NCBI GenBank assembly: GCA_014138725.1
Contig: JACJID010000006.1
Location: 370,001 to 434,000 of the forward strand
DNA length: 64,000 bases
Source: Kutzneria viridogrisea
GTDB taxonomy: Bacteria; Actinomycetota; Actinomycetes; Mycobacteriales; Pseudonocardiaceae
Direction of reading: 5' to 3'
Of this stretch, positions 12,489 to 20,928 are shown piece by piece. The notes below the pieces were generated by a model. It did not search any database. It saw only the letters and a list, made by a program, of their open reading frames with translations, and was not told where the DNA came from. Within the stretch, counting starts at the first letter, position 1. Every line of letters starts with the position of its first letter. Made by a program: the position numbers and the translations under genes.

Positions 12489-14576
12489 ATGGACGCCGAG
12501 AACGGGTTGCTGGAGGGACTCGACCCCGAGCAGCTCGGTGCGGTCAGCGCGCCGAGGGGCCCGGTGTGCGTGCTCGCGGGCGCCGGTACCGGCAAGACCA
12601 GGACGATCACCCGCCGGATCGCGCACCTGGTGCAGCGCGGCCACGTGGTGCCCAGTCAGGTGCTCGCGGTGACCTTCACGAAGCGGGCCGCGGGCGAGAT
12701 GCGCACCCGGCTGCAGGCGCTGGGCGTCGCGGGCGCCCAGGCGGTCACCTTCCACGCCGCGGCCCTGCGCCAGCTGCGCTACTTCTGGCCGCGGGTCGTC
12801 GGCGAGGCGCCGTGGGAGGTGCTCGACGGCAAGCTGCGCCTGGTCGGGCAGGCCGCGAGCCGGGTGGGTGCGCCGACCACCTCGGAGGCCCTGCGCGACC
12901 TGGCCAGCGAGATCGAGTGGGCCAAGGCCTCGCTGACCACGCCCGAGGACTACCCGGCAGCCGCCTCGCGGGCCCGGCGGGACGCCCCGCTGCCCGCGGA
13001 GCAGGTGGCCCGCGTCTACCAGGGCTACGAGCAGCTCAAGACCAGGGCGCGGATGGTCGACTTCGACGACCTGCTGCTGCACACCGCGGCGATCCTCGAG
13101 GACCACGCGGACGTGGCCGAGGAGTTCCGCGACCGCTACCGCTGCTTCGTGGTCGACGAGTACCAGGACGTGACCCCGCTCCAGCAGCGCGTGCTCGACG
13201 CCTGGCTGGGCGCGCGCGACGACCTGACCGTGGTCGGGGACGCCAACCAGACCATCTACTCCTTCGCGGGTGCCTCGCCGCGGCCGCTGTTGAACTTCCC
13301 GCGCCGGTTCCCCGAGGCGGTCGTGATCCGGCTGGAGCGTGACTACCGGTCGACCCCGCAGGTCGTGCTGCTCGCCAACCGGGTCATCAGCGGTGCGCGG
13401 GACCGGCCGGCCGGGTCGCGGCTGCGGCTGATCGGCCAGCGCCCGGACGGGCCGGAGCCGAAGTTCAGCGAGTTCGACGACGAGCAGGCCGAGGCCGACG
13501 CCGTGGCTGGCCGGATCAAGGGCCTGCTCGACAAGGGTGTGGCCGCCAGCGAGATCGCCGTGCTCTACCGGGTCAACGCCCAGTCGGAGCTCTACGAGCA
13601 GGCGCTGACCGAGGCGGACATCCCGTACCAGGTGCGCGGCGGCGAGCGTTTCTTCACGAGACCCGAGGTGCGGCAGGCGATGATCGCCCTGCGCACGGCC
13701 GCGGGTTCGGGCCGTTCCGGTGAGCTGCCCGGGGTCGTGCGCGAGGTGCTCAACCCGCTTGGGCTGACTCCCGACCCGCCTGCGGGCGGCGCGGCGCGGG
13801 ACCGCTGGGATTCGCTGCTGGCCCTGGTCGAGCTGTCCGAGGAACTCGTGAGCACCGTGGAGGACGCCGATCTGCCACGGTTCGTCGGCGAACTGGAACT
13901 GCGCGCCGAAGCGCAGCACCCGCCGACCGTGGAGGGCGTGACGCTGGCCTCGCTGCACGCGGCGAAGGGGCTCGAGTGGGACGCGGTGTTCCTGATCGGG
14001 CTGACCGAGGGCACCATGCCGATCCAGCACGCCGAGTCCGACGAGGCGGCGATCGAGGAGGAGCGGCGCCTGCTCTACGTCGGAGTCACCCGTGCGCGTG
14101 AACACCTGTGGCTGTCGTGGGCGTTGTCCCGCACCACGGGCGGTCGGCGCAGCAGGCGGCGTAGCAGGTTCCTGCACGGTCTGCTGCCCGAGAACCACCC
14201 GGCCTCGAACACCCCGTCGGGCAGGCAGCGGGACGTGGTGTTCCCCAAGGCGGTGCAGCGCACCTGCCGGATCTGCGACAGCGGGCTGGTCAGCGCGACC
14301 GCGGTCAAGCTGGGCCGGTGTGAGAGCTGTCCGTCCGATGTGGACGAGGAGCTGCTCGCGCGGCTCAAGCAGTGGCGCAAGGTCAGGGCCACGCAGCTGC
14401 GCGTGCCGGTCTACGTCGTGTTCACCGACAACACCCTGACGGCGATCGCCGAGCAGCGACCGGTGGACACCGGCGGGCTGGTGGCGATCCCCGGCATCGG
14501 CCCCACCAAGCTCGACAAGTTCGGCGCCGACGTGCTTGCCCTGGTCAGGGACGGTGCGGGCCTCGGAGAGCCCTGA
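12489..14576 (+). CDS. uvrD2: ATP-dependent DNA helicase UvrD2
   Basis: 695 aa superfamily 1A 3'-5' helicase. Motif I AGAGTGKT (30-37), motif Ia [15 protein letters not shown], motif II VDEYQD, motif [16 protein letters not shown], motif IV ERDYRS, motif [18 protein letters not shown], motif [17 protein letters not shown]. The C-terminus holds the UvrD2-specific four-cysteine element (CRICDSG ... RCESC) and an HRDC domain ([22 protein letters not shown] to the end). It works in DNA repair and unwinding. The gene is directly upstream of whiB7, as in M. tuberculosis (Rv3198c/Rv3197A). The longer open frame reaching upstream to 11832 is antisense to DUF4191, so ATG 12489 is used. Confidence 0.96.
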   Translation: MDAENGLLEGLDPEQLGAVSAPRGPVCVLAGAGTGKTRTITRRIAHLVQRGHVVPSQVLAVTFTKRAAGEMRTRLQALGVAGAQAVTFHAAALRQLRYFWPRVVGEAPWEVLDGKLRLVGQAASRVGAPTTSEALRDLASEIEWAKASLTTPEDYPAAASRARRDAPLPAEQVARVYQGYEQLKTRARMVDFDDLLLHTAAILEDHADVAEEFRDRYRCFVVDEYQDVTPLQQRVLDAWLGARDDLTVVGDANQTIYSFAGASPRPLLNFPRRFPEAVVIRLERDYRSTPQVVLLANRVISGARDRPAGSRLRLIGQRPDGPEPKFSEFDDEQAEADAVAGRIKGLLDKGVAASEIAVLYRVNAQSELYEQALTEADIPYQVRGGERFFTRPEVRQAMIALRTAAGSGRSGELPGVVREVLNPLGLTPDPPAGGAARDRWDSLLALVELSEELVSTVEDADLPRFVGELELRAEAQHPPTVEGVTLASLHAAKGLEWDAVFLIGLTEGTMPIQHAESDEAAIEEERRLLYVGVTRAREHLWLSWALSRTTGGRRSRRRSRFLHGLLPENHPASNTPSGRQRDVVFPKAVQRTCRICDSGLVSATAVKLGRCESCPSDVDEELLARLKQWRKVRATQLRVPVYVVFTDNTLTAIAEQRPVDTGGLVAIPGIGPTKLDKFGADVLALVRDGAGLGEP

Positions 14577-14597
14577 CCGCCAGAACTTCGTCAGAGG

Positions 14598-14642
14598 ATT
14601 TTCTAAAACCGGTTGCACGGCTGCTGACAGGGGCAATAACCT
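14598..14642 (+). promoter_or_regulatory. Putative WhiB7-responsive promoter of whiB7
   Basis: An AT-rich block ATTTTCTAAAA (14598-14608) lies 4 nt upstream of -35 TTGCAC (14613-14618), followed after 18 nt by -10 TAACCT (14637-14642). This AT-rich-plus-(-35) arrangement is the known signature of promoters activated by WhiB7 with the primary sigma factor through its AT-hook. In a GC-rich intergenic region the block stands out. It would start a leader of about 455 nt before whiB7. Confidence 0.65.
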
Positions 14643-14707
14643 GCAGGAGCCGGTCAGGAAGTGCCCGGCCGAAGTACGAACCCGATACCAGTGAGGAGGT
14701 GGCCACG

Positions 14708-14926
14708 ATGAGCTCGATGTACATCCTCGACGCCCCTGGCTACCCGACCACTGGGGCTATCGCCATGTCTGGCGTGAGCAGGAGCGGTGAAGTCGGTGCA
14801 CGGGGTCTGCAGCAGCAGTCTGCCCAGTGGATCGATCGCGCCCTGACCAACGCCAAGCCGGCGGCCACCAAGGCCGTCAAGGTTCGTACCCACCTTCTCT
14901 CGTCCGCGTCAGAGCGAGGTACCTGA
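14708..14926 (+). CDS. Leader ORF upstream of whiB7 (72 aa)
   Basis: 72 codons, ATG with GGAGG 9 nt upstream (14694-14698), located between the putative whiB7 promoter and the intrinsic terminator. The peptide (MSSMYILDAPGYPTTGAIAM...) has no recognised domain; the second half is Ala/Lys-rich (NAKPAATKAVKVRTHL). Known whiB7/wblC genes carry upstream ORFs whose translation controls a terminator, so a regulatory role is likely. At 72 codons it is long for such an ORF, and it could also give a stable small protein. The stop is 24 nt before the terminator stem. Confidence 0.6.
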   Translation: MSSMYILDAPGYPTTGAIAMSGVSRSGEVGARGLQQQSAQWIDRALTNAKPAATKAVKVRTHLLSSASERGT

Positions 14927-14950
14927 CCCCACGTCAGGACCATCAGGCTC

Positions 14951-14996
14951 ACGAAGGCCGCGGACCCGGGAACGGGACCGCGGCCTTCGTGTTTTT
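14951..14996 (+). terminator. Intrinsic terminator / attenuator in the whiB7 leader
   Basis: ACGAAGGCCGCGG (14951-14963) pairs perfectly with 14978-14990 (13 bp, GC-rich), followed by GTTTTT. It is one of the few hairpins in the window with a proper T tract and lies 109 nt before the whiB7 ATG, inside its leader. The heptamer AAGGCCG of the 5' arm also occurs at 14870-14876 in the leader ORF and could pair with the 3' arm (14981-14987) instead, offering a possible antiterminator. Confidence 0.8.
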
Positions 14997-15104
14997 CCAG
15001 TACCCGTGCACCACCTGAACACAACACGGCAGGACATGCACACCAGCACGCACACGCCAGCCCACAGCAGCACGAGCACGACTGACTCAGGGAGGACCTC
15101 GCTC

Positions 15105-15488
15105 ATGTTCACCGCCACCGTTCCGATAACCGGCACCGGACTGCCCGACTTCTCCGCGCCCGCTGGGGCCGGGGTCGCCGAGTTGCTCGACACCGCGCCG
15201 GGTGCCGGGCTCGACCTGCCCTGCCGCGCCAACAACCCCGACCTCTGGTTCGCCGACGCTCCCGCCGAGCTCGAGCGCGCCAAGACGCTGTGCGCCACCT
15301 GCCCGGTCAAGGCCGAGTGCCTGTCCGCGGCGCTGGCTCGCCGCGAGCCGTGGGGTGTCTGGGGCGGAGAGATCTTCGAGCGTGGGGTGGTCATCCCGCG
15401 CAAGCGGCCCCGTGGCCGCCCGCGCAAGGAGGACCGTGTCGCCGAGACCGGCGTCAGCACCGCTCGGAATCAGGAGGCAGCCGCGTGA
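15105..15488 (+). CDS. whiB7: WhiB7-type iron-sulfur transcriptional activator
   Basis: 127 aa. Four conserved cysteines (C40, C63, C66, C72) bind the [4Fe-4S] cluster; EPWGVWGGEIF (81-91) is the Wbl turn that contacts sigma-A region 4; and RPRGRPRK (101-108) is the C-terminal AT-hook diagnostic of WhiB7. It activates intrinsic antibiotic-resistance genes after ribosome inhibition. Upstream uvrD2 and the long leader with ORF and terminator agree with the known whiB7 locus. ATG 15105 is preceded by GGGAGG at 15090-15095. Extension to the upstream in-frame codon would run into the leader. Confidence 0.95.
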   Translation: MFTATVPITGTGLPDFSAPAGAGVAELLDTAPGAGLDLPCRANNPDLWFADAPAELERAKTLCATCPVKAECLSAALARREPWGVWGGEIFERGVVIPRKRPRGRPRKEDRVAETGVSTARNQEAAA

Positions 15489-15553
15489 ACACCTTCAGCA
15501 CTTTCACCGCAGTTCCGAGGATTTTCGACCAGCACACTGAGGGGACCCGCGCC

Positions 15554-15715
15554 ATGTTGCTCCATGAAGAACTCGCCAAGATCCGGATACGTGAGGCGCT
15601 GCGAAGCGCCGAGGAGCAACGCCGAGCCCACCGGCTGGTCGTCGCCCACAGGTGGCGGCGAGTAGCCGGTTGGGCTGCCAGGCGAGCTGAACGCTCGGCC
15701 TCGCGTCACGTATGA
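15554..15715 (+). CDS. Small basic protein downstream of whiB7
   Basis: 53 aa (MLLHEELAKIRIREALRSAE...), Arg-rich and almost entirely helical, with an Arg/Ala C-terminus (AARRAERSASRHV). Small proteins starting MLLHEELA are widespread in actinomycetes; no function is known to me. A GTG at 15485 overlapping the whiB7 stop (GTGA) would add 23 residues and couple translation to whiB7; the ATG is preferred because the family-like segment starts there. It ends just before a strong hairpin, so it probably shares the whiB7 transcript. Confidence 0.65.
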   Translation: MLLHEELAKIRIREALRSAEEQRRAHRLVVAHRWRRVAGWAARRAERSASRHV

Positions 15716-15724
15716 GGTGAGTCG

Positions 15725-15760
15725 GCGACCGCCCCTGTCCAACTGGGCAGGGGCGGTCGC
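15725..15760 (+). terminator. Terminator of the whiB7 transcript
   Basis: GCGACCGCCCCTG (15725-15737) pairs perfectly with 15748-15760 around a 10-nt loop, 9 nt after the preceding stop, followed by CTCGTTGTGT. Confidence 0.8.
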
Positions 15761-15838
15761 CTCGTTGTGTGCTGCACAGACGTGCTGTCGAGCCGAATTG
15801 GCCGCCCCAACGGGCCTGGACTGGCCTAGCGTCGTGCT

Positions 15839-16057
15839 GTGACCGACAACACCGAAGAACTGGTCGGCGAACAGTCCGCCGCGACCCTGGTGACCTGCTC
15901 GACCTGCGGACGCCTGCGCGATGTGCACGCGAACTCCGTCGAATCGCTGGCCTGGGCCTGTGAGCGGGAGCGTGGTGTTGTGCGCTGGATGTGCCCGACG
16001 TGTGCCCGCGCGCACGTGCGTGACATCGAGGGCAAGCTGCCCGCCGAGTACTGGTGA
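15839..16057 (+). CDS. Small zinc-ribbon-like protein
   Basis: 72 aa, GTG start. Two CxxC knuckles (CSTCG near residue 20 and CPTCA near residue 52) are spaced as in a zinc ribbon. The central region includes WACERERGVVRW. No further domain. It converges on the AbiEi-like gene with a 4-nt gap between stops. Possibly a nucleic-acid-binding or structural small protein; function unknown. Confidence 0.7.
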   Translation: MTDNTEELVGEQSAATLVTCSTCGRLRDVHANSVESLAWACERERGVVRWMCPTCARAHVRDIEGKLPAEYW

Positions 16058-16061
16058 GCGG

Positions 16062-17036
16062 CTAGCGACCCGGGGTCGACCGGAGTTGGTCCGCCAGTCC
16101 GTGCACCGGTGGGCGAATGCGTCGAGTGGCGCGGTGGAATGCCTGTACCAGATCGCGCCGGACCCCGGCGGGGTCTGTGCGCAGTCTGTCCCGAGCTGTG
16201 CGCAGCACCAGGATGCCGCTGCCGGTCAGCCCGGACTGGCGCGGTGAGCCACTGCGCTCTCCAGCGCCGAGCCGGAAGTCCTGCGTGCCGACCTCCCAGG
16301 CCAGGGCCACCTCGTCCCACCACGCGTCGACAACACCAAGCAGGATTCCGCTCGCGTTGCGGACCGGGACGTTCCAGCGCGGTGGCGGTATCGGGCAGGT
16401 CCGGACGATTCGGCGAGCCCAGCCCTGGGCAAGGGACAACACGCCGTCGGACACAGCGCGCAGTGCGGCCCTCGGCGCCGCTGTGCCGCGCTGGCTGCCC
16501 GCGTCGAGCTCCTCACGCAGGTCGCTGACCCGGCATGCACCGCAGCGGACCGGCTCGGCCAGTAGCGCCCGCAACCGCTGGGCATCCCGTTCCCGGCGAG
16601 CCGCGTCCAGTACCGCGCGGGCGACCGGAGCGTAGATCAGGCCGTCCTCGGTGATCGTCTCGGGCATTCGCGTTGTGCGCTCGGTGATCGCGAAGCCCTC
16701 GCCGGCCACACGTCGGGTCGCCGGTACGAGCACGTGCACGTCCTCCGGGATCGGCAGGTGCAGTTCGTGCCGCAAGCACGCGGCGTCCACGCCGGTGATC
16801 ACTGCGCCGTCGCCCGCGTACAGCAGCGCCGCTCGCAACTGCTGGCGCCTGGTCGGCGAGCCGCTGGAGAGCAGCACCACGCCCGGCAACAACCGCTGCC
16901 AGGGTCCGCCCGGACGGCAGCGCACCGAGATCGCTGAGCCTGAGACGCCGCTGGCACGCAGGTCCGCGGTGCGAACCACACCGTCGGGTACGGAGGCCGG
17001 CAGCAGTGCCAGGTCGATCGACGAGGTCTGGTTCAT
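16062..17036 (-). CDS. AbiEi-like antitoxin-domain regulator, solitary
   Basis: 324 aa. The N-terminus (PDGVVRTADLRASGVSGSAISVRCRPGGPWQRLLPGVVLLSS) matches the winged-helix domain of AbiEi-type antitoxins. The middle part (GVDAACLRHELHLPIPEDVHVLVPATRR) and the Trp-rich C-terminal part (VVDAWWDEVALAWEVG) resemble the C-terminal domain common in large actinobacterial families, in which a restriction-like fold has been suggested. No AbiEii nucleotidyltransferase toxin is adjacent, so this is not a visible toxin-antitoxin pair. The ATG at 17036 is chosen; the same frame stays open for another 1.5 kb through the repeat array, but that part is not protein-like. Confidence 0.75.
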   Translation of the reverse strand: MNQTSSIDLALLPASVPDGVVRTADLRASGVSGSAISVRCRPGGPWQRLLPGVVLLSSGSPTRRQQLRAALLYAGDGAVITGVDAACLRHELHLPIPEDVHVLVPATRRVAGEGFAITERTTRMPETITEDGLIYAPVARAVLDAARRERDAQRLRALLAEPVRCGACRVSDLREELDAGSQRGTAAPRAALRAVSDGVLSLAQGWARRIVRTCPIPPPRWNVPVRNASGILLGVVDAWWDEVALAWEVGTQDFRLGAGERSGSPRQSGLTGSGILVLRTARDRLRTDPAGVRRDLVQAFHRATRRIRPPVHGLADQLRSTPGR

Positions 17037-17408
17037 GACTCGATCGTCCGGCTGGCTACACGCACGCGGAATACCGATTGTGCATCTGTGGACAACTCCG
17101 GCGAGCGAATGTGGCGTTGGTACAAAAGCCGCACTCAGCCTGTGGACAACTCGGCGCGTGCGGGTCGCTGACAAGCTGGATGAGAAGTGCGGACCTGCAG
17201 GTCGGAGGGGGATTCCTGCTTGTCTCGGCAGCGGTGGGGTGCAGTGAGTTGCCTGGGGACAGAAGGAGGCAGGCCGGACGAGTCGCCAACCAAGGGGGCA
17301 GATGCGTGTGGCCGGGGGAGGGCCATGACTCACGTGTTGCCGCACGGGCCTTGCACACAGCTGGCTGGGGCTGGTGCGGACTGCGGGCTGGGCGGCACTG
17401 GGCAGTGG
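17037..17408. other. Non-coding stretch upstream of the AbiEi-like gene
   Basis: 372 nt between the AbiEi-like start and the first repeat unit. It contains two copies of CTGTGGACAACTC (about 17088 and 17147). No gene, tRNA or convincing promoter was identified; expression signals for the minus-strand gene should lie here. Confidence 0.5.
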
Positions 17409-18371
17409 CCGACTCGCGTCCAGGTGGCCAGGGCCTCGCCACGGCTGGACGGGACTCGCCGACTGCACGGCGGGACTCGTGCGCGGTTGGGTGGAGTCTG
17501 CCGACGGCTGGCCGGGACGCGCGTGCAGATGGCGGGGTCGCCGGTGGTTGGGCGGGATTGGTGTGCAGGTGGGCGGGAGTCGGGCCTGTGCGGGCGGGAC
17601 TCGCGCGTGGGTGGCCGGGACGCGCGTGCAGGTGGGCGGGACTCGTGGACTGGTCGGCGCGACTCGTCTGTGATGGATGGAGTTCGCCGGTGGCTGGCCT
17701 TGACTCGCCTGCAGCTGGGCGGAGCTTGTGGACTGGTCGGCGGGGCTCGTCCTGCGGCTGGATGAGGTTCGCCGGTGGCTGGCCAGGACTTGGGTGCAGG
17801 TAGGTGGGGCTCGTTTGCGGCTGGCCGGGACCCGCCGGTGGCTGAACGGGACCCGCGAGCGGCTCAGCGGGACTCGCCTGCGGTGGGTCGAGTTCGCAGG
17901 GGTTGGCCGGGACTCGCCGGTGGCTGGGGGCGGGGCTTGTGGACTGGTCGGCGGGACTCGTCTGCGGTTGGACGGAGTTCGCTGACTGCTCGGCGGGACT
18001 CGCGCGCGGTTGGGTGGAGGCCGCCGACGGTCGGCGGGGACGCGCGTGCAGGTGGGTGGGAGTCGCCGGGGGCCGAGCGGGATCCGTGTGCAGGTGGGCG
18101 GGAGTCGGGCCCGTGCGGGCGGGCCTCGCGTGTGGCTGGCCGGGGTTCGCCTGCGGCTGGCCGGGACTCGTGTGTGGCTGGCCGGGACTCGCGTGCAGGT
18201 GGGCGGGAGTCGGGCCCGTGCGGGCGGGACTCGCGTATGGCTGGCCGGGACTCGCGCGTGGGTGGCCGGGACCCGCGAGCGGCTCAGCGGGACTCGCCTG
18301 CGGCTGGCCGGGACTCGCGTGTGGGTGAGCGGGGTTCGCGTGTGGGTGGGCGGGACTCGGGCGGGGTGGGT
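17409..18371. repeat. Tandem array of a 21-bp repeat (about 46 degenerate units)
   Basis: The core GGGACTCGC followed by about 12 variable bases ending GGTGGCC/GGCTGGCC repeats with an exact 21-bp period. Core starts such as 18058, 18079, 18100, 18121, 18142, 18163, 18184, 18205, 18226, 18247, 18268, 18289, 18310, 18331 and 18352 are strictly in phase; a few 1-2-bp slips occur at 17431-17451, 17535-17554, 17869-17909 and 17932. Units vary (GGAGTCG, GGGTTCG, GGACCCG). The array stops at the stop codon of the ABC1 kinase gene. Because 21 is divisible by 3 and stops are rare, all frames look open and encode heptapeptide repeats; I treat it as non-coding. A related island is at 43676-43767. Confidence 0.93.
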
Positions 18372-19681
18372 CAGTCGGCGAAGCCGGGTTGCCAGCGGGA
18401 GACGATGTCGCGGGCGGGGACCTCGGCGTCGAGTTGGCAGAGGATGCCGGTGGCGCCCATCGTCACGCGGTGGATGAGCAGGTACTGGGGCGGCAGGTTC
18501 AGGGACCGGCCGGTGCGGAAGTCCTGGCCGCGCAGGTCGCCGATGCGCTCGGCCTGTTTCTGCAACCACTTGCGGGTGAACTTGAAGCTGTCGGCGCGCA
18601 GTGGTTCGACGAACGGTCCCAGGTAGTCGACCACGTCCTGGGCCTGCACCGTGCTGTCAGGGCGCACGAAGTGCTCGTTGCGCAGCAGGTCGAGCAGTTC
18701 CTCGGAGCGCTGCTCCAGCGACAGGCGGGTCATCAGGCCGAGGGGCCGGGGCAGGCCTTCGGGCAGCCGGGCGACGGCGCCGAAGTCGAGCACGCAGAGC
18801 CTGCCGTCCTGGGTGAGCATGAAGTTGCCGGGGTGCGGGTCGGCGTGCAGCAGCCCGGAGCGGGCCGGTGAGGAGAAGTGGAACTCCGAGAGCAGCAGCC
18901 CGGCCCGGTCCCGGACGGACTGCTCACCATCACGGATGACCGAGGCGAGCGGTGTCCCGGTCACCCACTCGGTGACCAGCACCATCGGTGCGCTGGCCAC
19001 GACCTTCGGGATCACCACGTGCTCGTCACCGTCGAAGCTCTTGGCGAAGGCGCGTTCGTTGTCGCCCTCGGTGCGGTAGTCGAGCTCCTCGACCATCCGG
19101 TCCTGAAGCTCGGTGAGCAGCGGCTTGACGTCGGCGCCCGGCACCAGCGCCTGGAACACCCGGCTGAACCGCTGCAACTGGCGCAGGTCGGCGAGCAGGG
19201 CCTCGTCAGCCCCCGGGTACTGGACCTTGACGGCCACCTCGCGGCCGTCGTGCCAGACCGCGCGGTGCACCTGGCCGATGCTGGCGGCTGCCGCAGGGGT
19301 GTCGTCGAACTCGGCGAACCGCTTCGTCCACGAGCGACCCAGCTGCGCGGCCAGCACCCGGTGCACGGTGCGGGCTTCCAGCGGCGGCGCGGCGGCCTGC
19401 AACTTGGTGAGCGCCTCCCGGTAGGGAGCGGCCAGCTCGTCGGGCACCGCGGCCTCGAACACGCTCAGCGCCTGGCCGAACTTCATGGCCCCGCCCTTGA
19501 GCTGACCGAGCACGGCGAACAGCTGCTCGGCGGTCTTGGCGGACAGCTGGGAGTTGACCTCCTCGGCGCTCTGGCCGATCAACCGCTTCCCCCAGCCGCC
19601 GACCACGCGGCCTGCCATGCCCAGCGGCAGGCTGGCGAGCTTCGCGGTCCGCTGGACGGCCTTGCGAGGGATCTCGGTCAC
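18371..19681 (-). CDS. ABC1/UbiB-family atypical protein kinase-like protein
   Basis: 436 aa. Family marks: KxGQ motif in MKFGQALS (67-70), Ala-rich loop AAASIGQVH (131-139), invariant lysine in VAVKVQYPG (K152), catalytic-loop-like LLHADPHPGNFML and metal-binding VLDFGAV. Members of the ADCK/UbiB family are ATP-dependent and often act in lipid or quinone metabolism. The M. tuberculosis homologue Rv3197 sits next to whiB7 and has been linked to macrolide tolerance, which makes a place in the WhiB7 circuit plausible here (inference). The 21-bp repeat array starts at its stop codon. Confidence 0.92.
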   Translation of the reverse strand: MTEIPRKAVQRTAKLASLPLGMAGRVVGGWGKRLIGQSAEEVNSQLSAKTAEQLFAVLGQLKGGAMKFGQALSVFEAAVPDELAAPYREALTKLQAAAPPLEARTVHRVLAAQLGRSWTKRFAEFDDTPAAAASIGQVHRAVWHDGREVAVKVQYPGADEALLADLRQLQRFSRVFQALVPGADVKPLLTELQDRMVEELDYRTEGDNERAFAKSFDGDEHVVIPKVVASAPMVLVTEWVTGTPLASVIRDGEQSVRDRAGLLLSEFHFSSPARSGLLHADPHPGNFMLTQDGRLCVLDFGAVARLPEGLPRPLGLMTRLSLEQRSEELLDLLRNEHFVRPDSTVQAQDVVDYLGPFVEPLRADSFKFTRKWLQKQAERIGDLRGQDFRTGRSLNLPPQYLLIHRVTMGATGILCQLDAEVPARDIVSRWQPGFAD

Positions 19682-19746
19682 CCGGTGATTCTCCCCCTTG
19701 GGTGGCGGGTGGGTTCAGTGATCTCCTCCACCCAGCGAGTGTTCTC

Positions 19747-20823
19747 CTACACCGTAGCCTCCTCGGACTTGGCCGCGCCGCAGTAGCAGTCGTGGTGCGG
19801 GGCCCAGGCCCGGTGGGACAGCGTGGCGCGCACTGGGTCCACCTCGGTGGTCCGGTTCCACAGCGCGGGGCCGCCCACCCCGGTCAGCAACCAGTCCAGG
19901 GCCAGCAGGGCCTGCGCCGTGCCGAACCCGGCGGTCATCTGCGCACCGGGCAGATCGGCGGGCATCGTCCTGCCCGCCACCTGGACGGCTACCGAGGGCC
20001 AGGTCGGGTCCAGGTCGGCCCGTTGCAGGTCCACGCAGTGCAGGCAGCAGGTCCTCCCGGGAAGCACCAGCGGGCCCACCGCCCCGGTGCCCTCGCGCAT
20101 CCTGATCACCAGGTGCGGGGTGTTCTCCGCGACAAGGGGGCCGATCACCTGGGGTGGCGGCACCACGAGGTCGGTGAGTACCACGAGGTCCGGCCGCCGA
20201 GTCGGCGGCAACCGGTCGGTGCACACTCCGCTGATCGCGCGGTGCACTGCATCGACCGCCGCGATCTGCCTCGGCCGTCCGATGTCGGAGTCCAGGTAGC
20301 CGGTGCCGGTGTCCTCAGCGAGCACCTGCCCCTCGGCGACCACACGCACCCAGCCGACCCCGGAGGCGGCGAGCAGCACCGCCACCGCGACGGCGATCCG
20401 CCCGTCGCCCCGTACGACCACCGCCGCGCGCTCGCGGGCGGCGGCCATGCGACCGCGCGGCTCACCGGTGCGCAGGGCCCACACGGTCGCGTCGGCGGAC
20501 AGCCGTGCGGGCGCACCGACACCGAGCCCGTCCTCGGGTGAGGCGTCGTCGAGCAGTCCAGCCGCCGTCAGCTGGGTGAGCAGCTGGACGGCCCGTGCCG
20601 CCTCGTCCGGCGCGTGCAGGGCGAGCAGCTCGGCCACGGTCCGCTCCCCGTTGAGCGCGGACAACAACGCCACCAGCGGGGCGCTGAGCCCCTCGGCCAC
20701 GATCCCGTGCCTGGTGTCCATGCCGATCTGGACCTCGTGCTCGCCGCGGCGCAGCACCACGAGTCCCGGCAGCACCCGTGGGCGCCTTGGCAGTCCGCTC
20801 AGCTGCTGGTCGGTGAGGTCCAT
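19747..20823 (-). CDS. ThiF-like protein resembling TOMM leader-peptide-binding proteins
   Basis: 358 aa. The N-terminal part resembles a RiPP-recognition-like domain (DTRHGIVAEGLSAPLVALLSALNGERTVAELL). The C-terminal half is E1/ThiF-like, with LPGRTCCLHCVDLQRADLDP (the CxxC-type segment of cyclodehydratase partner proteins) and FGTAQALLALDWLL. The glycine-rich ATP loop is degenerate, and a second Cys cluster (HDCYCGAA) ends the protein. No YcaO, dehydrogenase or precursor peptide gene is nearby, so peptide heterocyclisation is not indicated. ATG 20823 chosen; an in-frame upstream extension to 20886 has no homology-like sequence. Confidence 0.75.
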   Translation of the reverse strand: MDLTDQQLSGLPRRPRVLPGLVVLRRGEHEVQIGMDTRHGIVAEGLSAPLVALLSALNGERTVAELLALHAPDEAARAVQLLTQLTAAGLLDDASPEDGLGVGAPARLSADATVWALRTGEPRGRMAAARERAAVVVRGDGRIAVAVAVLLAASGVGWVRVVAEGQVLAEDTGTGYLDSDIGRPRQIAAVDAVHRAISGVCTDRLPPTRRPDLVVLTDLVVPPPQVIGPLVAENTPHLVIRMREGTGAVGPLVLPGRTCCLHCVDLQRADLDPTWPSVAVQVAGRTMPADLPGAQMTAGFGTAQALLALDWLLTGVGGPALWNRTTEVDPVRATLSHRAWAPHHDCYCGAAKSEEATV

Positions 20824-20928
20824 GACCCCAGGCTGGCAGTTCGGGCGGATCCGGCAAAACGGTTGTCCACAGGCGAGGGAAGCCATCCACAGGTCACGAC
20901 CGGGGGATTGACAGCGCCCCGCTGAGGG

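Noticed and set aside
17409-18371. CRISPR array
   Set aside because: Units are contiguous 21-bp repeats without unique spacers, and no cas genes are present.
17037-18569. N-terminal extension of the AbiEi-like protein through the repeat array (835-aa open frame)
   Set aside because: The extension encodes only degenerate heptapeptide repeats and runs antisense to the ABC1 kinase end; the ATG at 17036 begins the domain normally.
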